From Lachnospiraceae bacterium (GTDB lineage Bacteria > Bacillota > Clostridia > Lachnospirales > Lachnospiraceae), in NCBI GenBank assembly GCA_900769115.1, contig CAAGFJ010000023.1, positions 1 through 8,133 on the forward strand: a stretch of 8,133 nt of DNA, in the 5' to 3' direction. The position numbers and the translations under genes were made by a program. Below are positions 5,825 through 8,133 of the stretch, one piece after another. The notes below the pieces were generated by a model, which saw only the letters and a list, made by a program, of their open reading frames with translations, was not told the DNA's origin and ran no database searches. Positions within the stretch are counted from its first letter, which is position 1, and every line of letters starts with the position of its first letter.

Positions 5825-6823
5825 TCATGCTTTATTCCTATCATCTGTAAATGATTCCTCCAAAAAATCATCCTCCACAAGCACCACCTGCTGCCTGACT
5901 GCCTCCTGTTGCTGTCTTTTTCTCCGGATTATAATAGCGGCATCTATTATGATCACAAGAAAAATAATACATCCACCAATAGTCCGTTTCGGATCACTTA
6001 CCGGATAAGAATACAATGCCATATCCTTGTCATAATCATAATATCCCTCTCTCGTATGCTTGTAAAAATCTGCATCATTTTTCAAAAAGAAGGTATAATC
6101 CGGCAGCCAGCCGCTGTCATCCCATGTGACATCCATATTGTACCATTTACCATCTACCCGTACTACATTCCATGCATGGTCAGTGTCCTTTTGATAATCC
6201 TCAGACGCCCCTAATACAACCCTTGCAGAAATCCCCATCTCCGACAACAGATAAAATGCCGCCGTACAATATCCCTGACAGACCATTTTCCCTGTCTTGT
6301 ATCCTTCATAGTCCGACCGGTTGGCCATGCTGCAATCATACGTATAATTCCTAATAAGATAATCATGTACTGCCTTGACGCTCTTATAATCCGTGTCCTG
6401 TTTAAGTGTCTTAGCCACCTCCTGCATTTTCACAAAATAAGCATCCACTTCCTCTTTAGGATATTTATAAGTGATCTGTACATCCATCTTGCAGTTGTGC
6501 CCATCGGCGTATCGTCCCCCTTCGTAACAATCCATACCCCAATTTTTCATGTAATAACAAAGATAACTTCCGCTCGCTGTAGGATCATCTGCATCATAAT
6601 GATAATAATATCCTTTCAGCAACTCGTCTAAATCATTCCCAAGCGATCCCACATCCGTAATATACGTCTTACTTTCCTGGTGGGATAGGATCTGCTTCGA
6701 AACCTCCCGATAAAAGGACTCCCTGTCTTTGACAATGACGCCTCCATCCTCCTGCGCATGTACAGGAATCACGCACAACCATACAAGCAATATTCCCAAC
6801 ATAATCCCGCTTATCTTCCTCAT
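5825..6823 (-). CDS. Exported, membrane-anchored transglutaminase-like (cysteine protease fold) protein
   Basis: A 332-residue protein. The signal peptide is MRKISGIMLGILLVWLCVIPVHA|QE, with cleavage after residue 23. A middle domain (about 125-250) shows the transglutaminase-like Cys-His-Asp triad: Cys182 in MVCQGYCTAAF, His216 in DHAWNVV and Asp231 in WYNMDVTWDD. The preceding helix AVHDYLIRNYTYD is typical of this fold. A hydrophobic segment at about 281-299, followed by RRKR, would fix the protein in the membrane with the catalytic part outside. A 30-residue acidic and glutamine-rich tail would lie inside. Several extra cysteines are present outside the triad. Bacterial relatives are mostly peptidases or wall-linked proteins; the substrate is unknown. 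The start at 6823 follows GGGGAA by several bases; the ATG five codons earlier (6838) has a weaker site, so the start is not certain. No terminator is visible between its stop and the rubrerythrin promoter. Confidence 0.88.
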   Translation of the reverse strand: MRKISGIMLGILLVWLCVIPVHAQEDGGVIVKDRESFYREVSKQILSHQESKTYITDVGSLGNDLDELLKGYYYHYDADDPTASGSYLCYYMKNWGMDCYEGGRYADGHNCKMDVQITYKYPKEEVDAYFVKMQEVAKTLKQDTDYKSVKAVHDYLIRNYTYDCSMANRSDYEGYKTGKMVCQGYCTAAFYLLSEMGISARVVLGASEDYQKDTDHAWNVVRVDGKWYNMDVTWDDSGWLPDYTFFLKNDADFYKHTREGYYDYDKDMALYSYPVSDPKRTIGGCIIFLVIIIDAAIIIRRKRQQQEAVRQQVVLVEDDFLEESFTDDRNKA

Positions 6824-6943
6824 CGTATCATTCCCCATCTTAATCTACATAATTCTACACATAGCAACGCAAACATAGTATGAATATCAAAGACAAATAG
6901 CAATATATGTTTACATACACATGCCATCTGATGACTTAACATG

Positions 6944-6952
6944 ATTATATCA
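6944..6952 (-). promoter_or_regulatory. Predicted extended -10 promoter of the transglutaminase-like gene
   Basis: On the minus strand TGATATAAT carries a TATAAT box (6949-6944) with the TG of an extended -10 just before it. The -35 region is weak (TGGATA-like). It implies a leader of roughly 115 bases before the start codon. Confidence 0.45.
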
Positions 6953-7089
6953 TTGTCAGCAGTGTATATCCATCTTTTTATGCAGAAATCGAATTTTCTT
7001 AAACCGCAAAGCATATTTTATTTTAACGATCGCTCTCCTTCCAATCCAGGCTACATCTAAATTTATTCCCTGCACATAGAAACTTCTAG

Positions 7090-7115
7090 TATCTGCATTT
7101 CAGATATGTTATAAT
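7090..7115 (+). promoter_or_regulatory. DegV gene promoter with overlapping inverted repeat
   Basis: An extended -10, TGTTATAAT, has TG at 7107-7108 and TATAAT at 7110-7115, with no good -35. Directly upstream the inverted repeat TATCTG (7090-7095) and CAGATA (7101-7106), spaced by five bases, fills the -35 spacer region. It could be an operator that controls access to the promoter. The leader to the start codon is about 40 bases. Confidence 0.55.
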
Positions 7116-7159
7116 TATTTTGTATGTTTCATATATATGTTTATATAAGGGAGGTTTTT

Positions 7160-8047
7160 ATGAGCAATTACATTCTTTCCTGCTGCTCGACAGCAGACTT
7201 ATCTAAGGAACATTTTGAAAAGAGAGAGATTCATTATATATGTTTTCATTTTATGTTAGATGACATTACTTATCCGGACGATCTTGGACAATCCATCCCG
7301 TTTCCGGATTTTTATCAGAAGATGGCAGATGGTGCCATGACAAAGACTTCACAGGTCAATGCCGATGAATTTGTTGAATATTTCCGTCCATTTTTGCAGG
7401 AAGGCAAAGATATCTTACATTTGACGCTTTCTTCCGGTATTTCCGGCGTATATAACTCTGCATGTATTGCAAAGGATATGTTGTCCGAAGAATTTCCGGA
7501 TCGCAAGATCTATATCATCGATTCTTTAGCTGCCTCTTCCGGATATGGTCTTTTGATGGATGCACTTGCTGATAAGCGGGACGAAGGACTTGATATCGAT
7601 GCATTAAAGGATTGGGCAACGGAACACCTTCTTAACTTAAACCATTGGTTCTTCTCCGGAGATCTGACATTCTTTATCCGCGGTGGCCGTATTTCCAAGG
7701 TAGCCGGAACCATTGGTAACATGTTAAACATCTGCCCATTGATGAATGTAAATAACGAAGGCAAATTAATTGTCCGCGAGAAAGTACGTTCCAAAAAGAA
7801 AGTTATTAAAGCCATTGTTGGCAAGATGGAAGATCTTGCAAGAGATGGTCTTGATTACAACGGCAAATGCTACATCTGCCAGTCGGCATGCTACGAAGAT
7901 GCCCGTGCCGTTGCGGATCTGGTGGAATCCAAGTTCCCGAACCTGGATGGTAAAGTAGAGATCAACAATATCGGAACAGTAATCGGAAGTCATACCGGAC
8001 CAGGAACAGTTGCACTCTTCTTCTGGGGACAGGAACGTACGGAGTAA
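7160..8047 (+). CDS. DegV family protein (fatty-acid-binding FakB-like)
   Basis: A 295-residue DegV-family protein, near the usual 280-290. The family binds a single fatty acid; characterised members (FakB) present it to the kinase FakA, which makes acyl-phosphate for membrane lipid synthesis. No FakA-like gene is in this window, so that partner is inferred only. Visible signatures are TKTSQVNADEF (61-71), the fatty-acid-head motif TLSSGISGVYNSA (89-101), DSLAASSGYG (121-130), the FFIRGGRISK block (171-180) and the C-terminal IGSHTGPGTVALFFWG (275-290). The N-terminal motif, commonly DSTADL in relatives, is CCSTADL here, so the first Asp is Cys9. The start at 7160 follows GGGAGG by about five bases; a longer frame from 7124 is rejected because it would be read through this site. 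Soluble, no signal peptide. Confidence 0.93.
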   Translation: MSNYILSCCSTADLSKEHFEKREIHYICFHFMLDDITYPDDLGQSIPFPDFYQKMADGAMTKTSQVNADEFVEYFRPFLQEGKDILHLTLSSGISGVYNSACIAKDMLSEEFPDRKIYIIDSLAASSGYGLLMDALADKRDEGLDIDALKDWATEHLLNLNHWFFSGDLTFFIRGGRISKVAGTIGNMLNICPLMNVNNEGKLIVREKVRSKKKVIKAIVGKMEDLARDGLDYNGKCYICQSACYEDARAVADLVESKFPNLDGKVEINNIGTVIGSHTGPGTVALFFWGQERTE

Positions 8048-8062
8048 ACCCATCACCCTTGC

Positions 8063-8133
8063 ACAGCGTAAGTGAAACGGACGCGCATGTTTTAGGTTGT
8101 GAACCCGGCTTTGGGTGGTGTCATGTTGCCGCA
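8063..8133. repeat. Palindromic repeat copy D, one arm, cut by the window end
   Basis: Begins 16 bases after the DegV stop. ACAGCGTAAGT (8063-8073) is the exact reverse complement of 601-611 at the outer end of copy C. The match goes on through AACGGACG (8076-8083, complement of 592-599) and a diverged TTGTGAACCCGG segment that resembles the complement of C near 566-577. The far arm lies outside the window. No ordinary terminator follows the DegV gene, so the folded element may serve as its 3' end. Whether D forms a full palindrome cannot be seen here. Confidence 0.62.

Larger units (their letters stand above)
6839..7159. other. Divergent intergenic region without a gene
   Basis: AT-rich DNA between the divergent transglutaminase-like and DegV genes. 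It holds one predicted promoter per strand (listed separately) and a small palindrome CATATATATG (7130-7139) in the DegV leader. A reading frame over 6820-7014 on the minus strand has no supporting start signal or recognisable content. Nothing else is seen in it. Confidence 0.6.

Overview
The window looks like chromosomal DNA from a low-GC anaerobic Firmicute, most likely a gut or rumen Lachnospiraceae-type Clostridia. This rests on AGGAGG-type ribosome binding sites, a two-subunit transketolase, a rubrerythrin and a DegV protein, and it is a family-level inference, not an identification. Seven complete protein genes are visible. No phage, transposase, CRISPR, tRNA or rRNA gene was found.

Layout. 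Bases 1-612 hold no convincing gene. They are packed with large imperfect palindromes: a truncated copy A (about 1-95), copy B (about 110-287) and copy C (about 386-607). A nitroreductase-family gene (645-1187, +) starts 33 bases after C and ends at a bidirectional terminator. Five genes follow on the minus strand: a secreted parallel beta-helix protein (1300-2982), the C-terminal and N-terminal transketolase subunits (3180-4118 and 4106-4942, overlapping by 13 bases), a rubrerythrin (5132-5674) and a secreted, membrane-anchored transglutaminase-like protein (5825-6823). A divergent intergenic region of about 335 bases with promoters on both strands leads to a DegV-family gene (7160-8047, +). 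From about 8063 to the window end a fourth palindromic copy, D, begins.

How the genes fit together. Only the two transketolase genes form a clear operon; together they make one thiamine-diphosphate enzyme of the non-oxidative pentose phosphate pathway. Rubrerythrin (peroxide defence) and the nitroreductase (flavin redox) fit an anaerobe. The beta-helix and transglutaminase-like proteins are both exported. Most units carry their own promoter or terminator, so this reads as a row of independent housekeeping and surface genes, not one pathway.

The least ordinary part is the repeat family at the two edges. The arms of B and C keep pairing internally while differing in sequence between copies. 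They share only a core near the apex and, for C and D, an outer end (ACAGCGTAAGT and its complement). C and D face each other as inverted repeats around the whole 7.45 kb gene block. I do not recognise this family.
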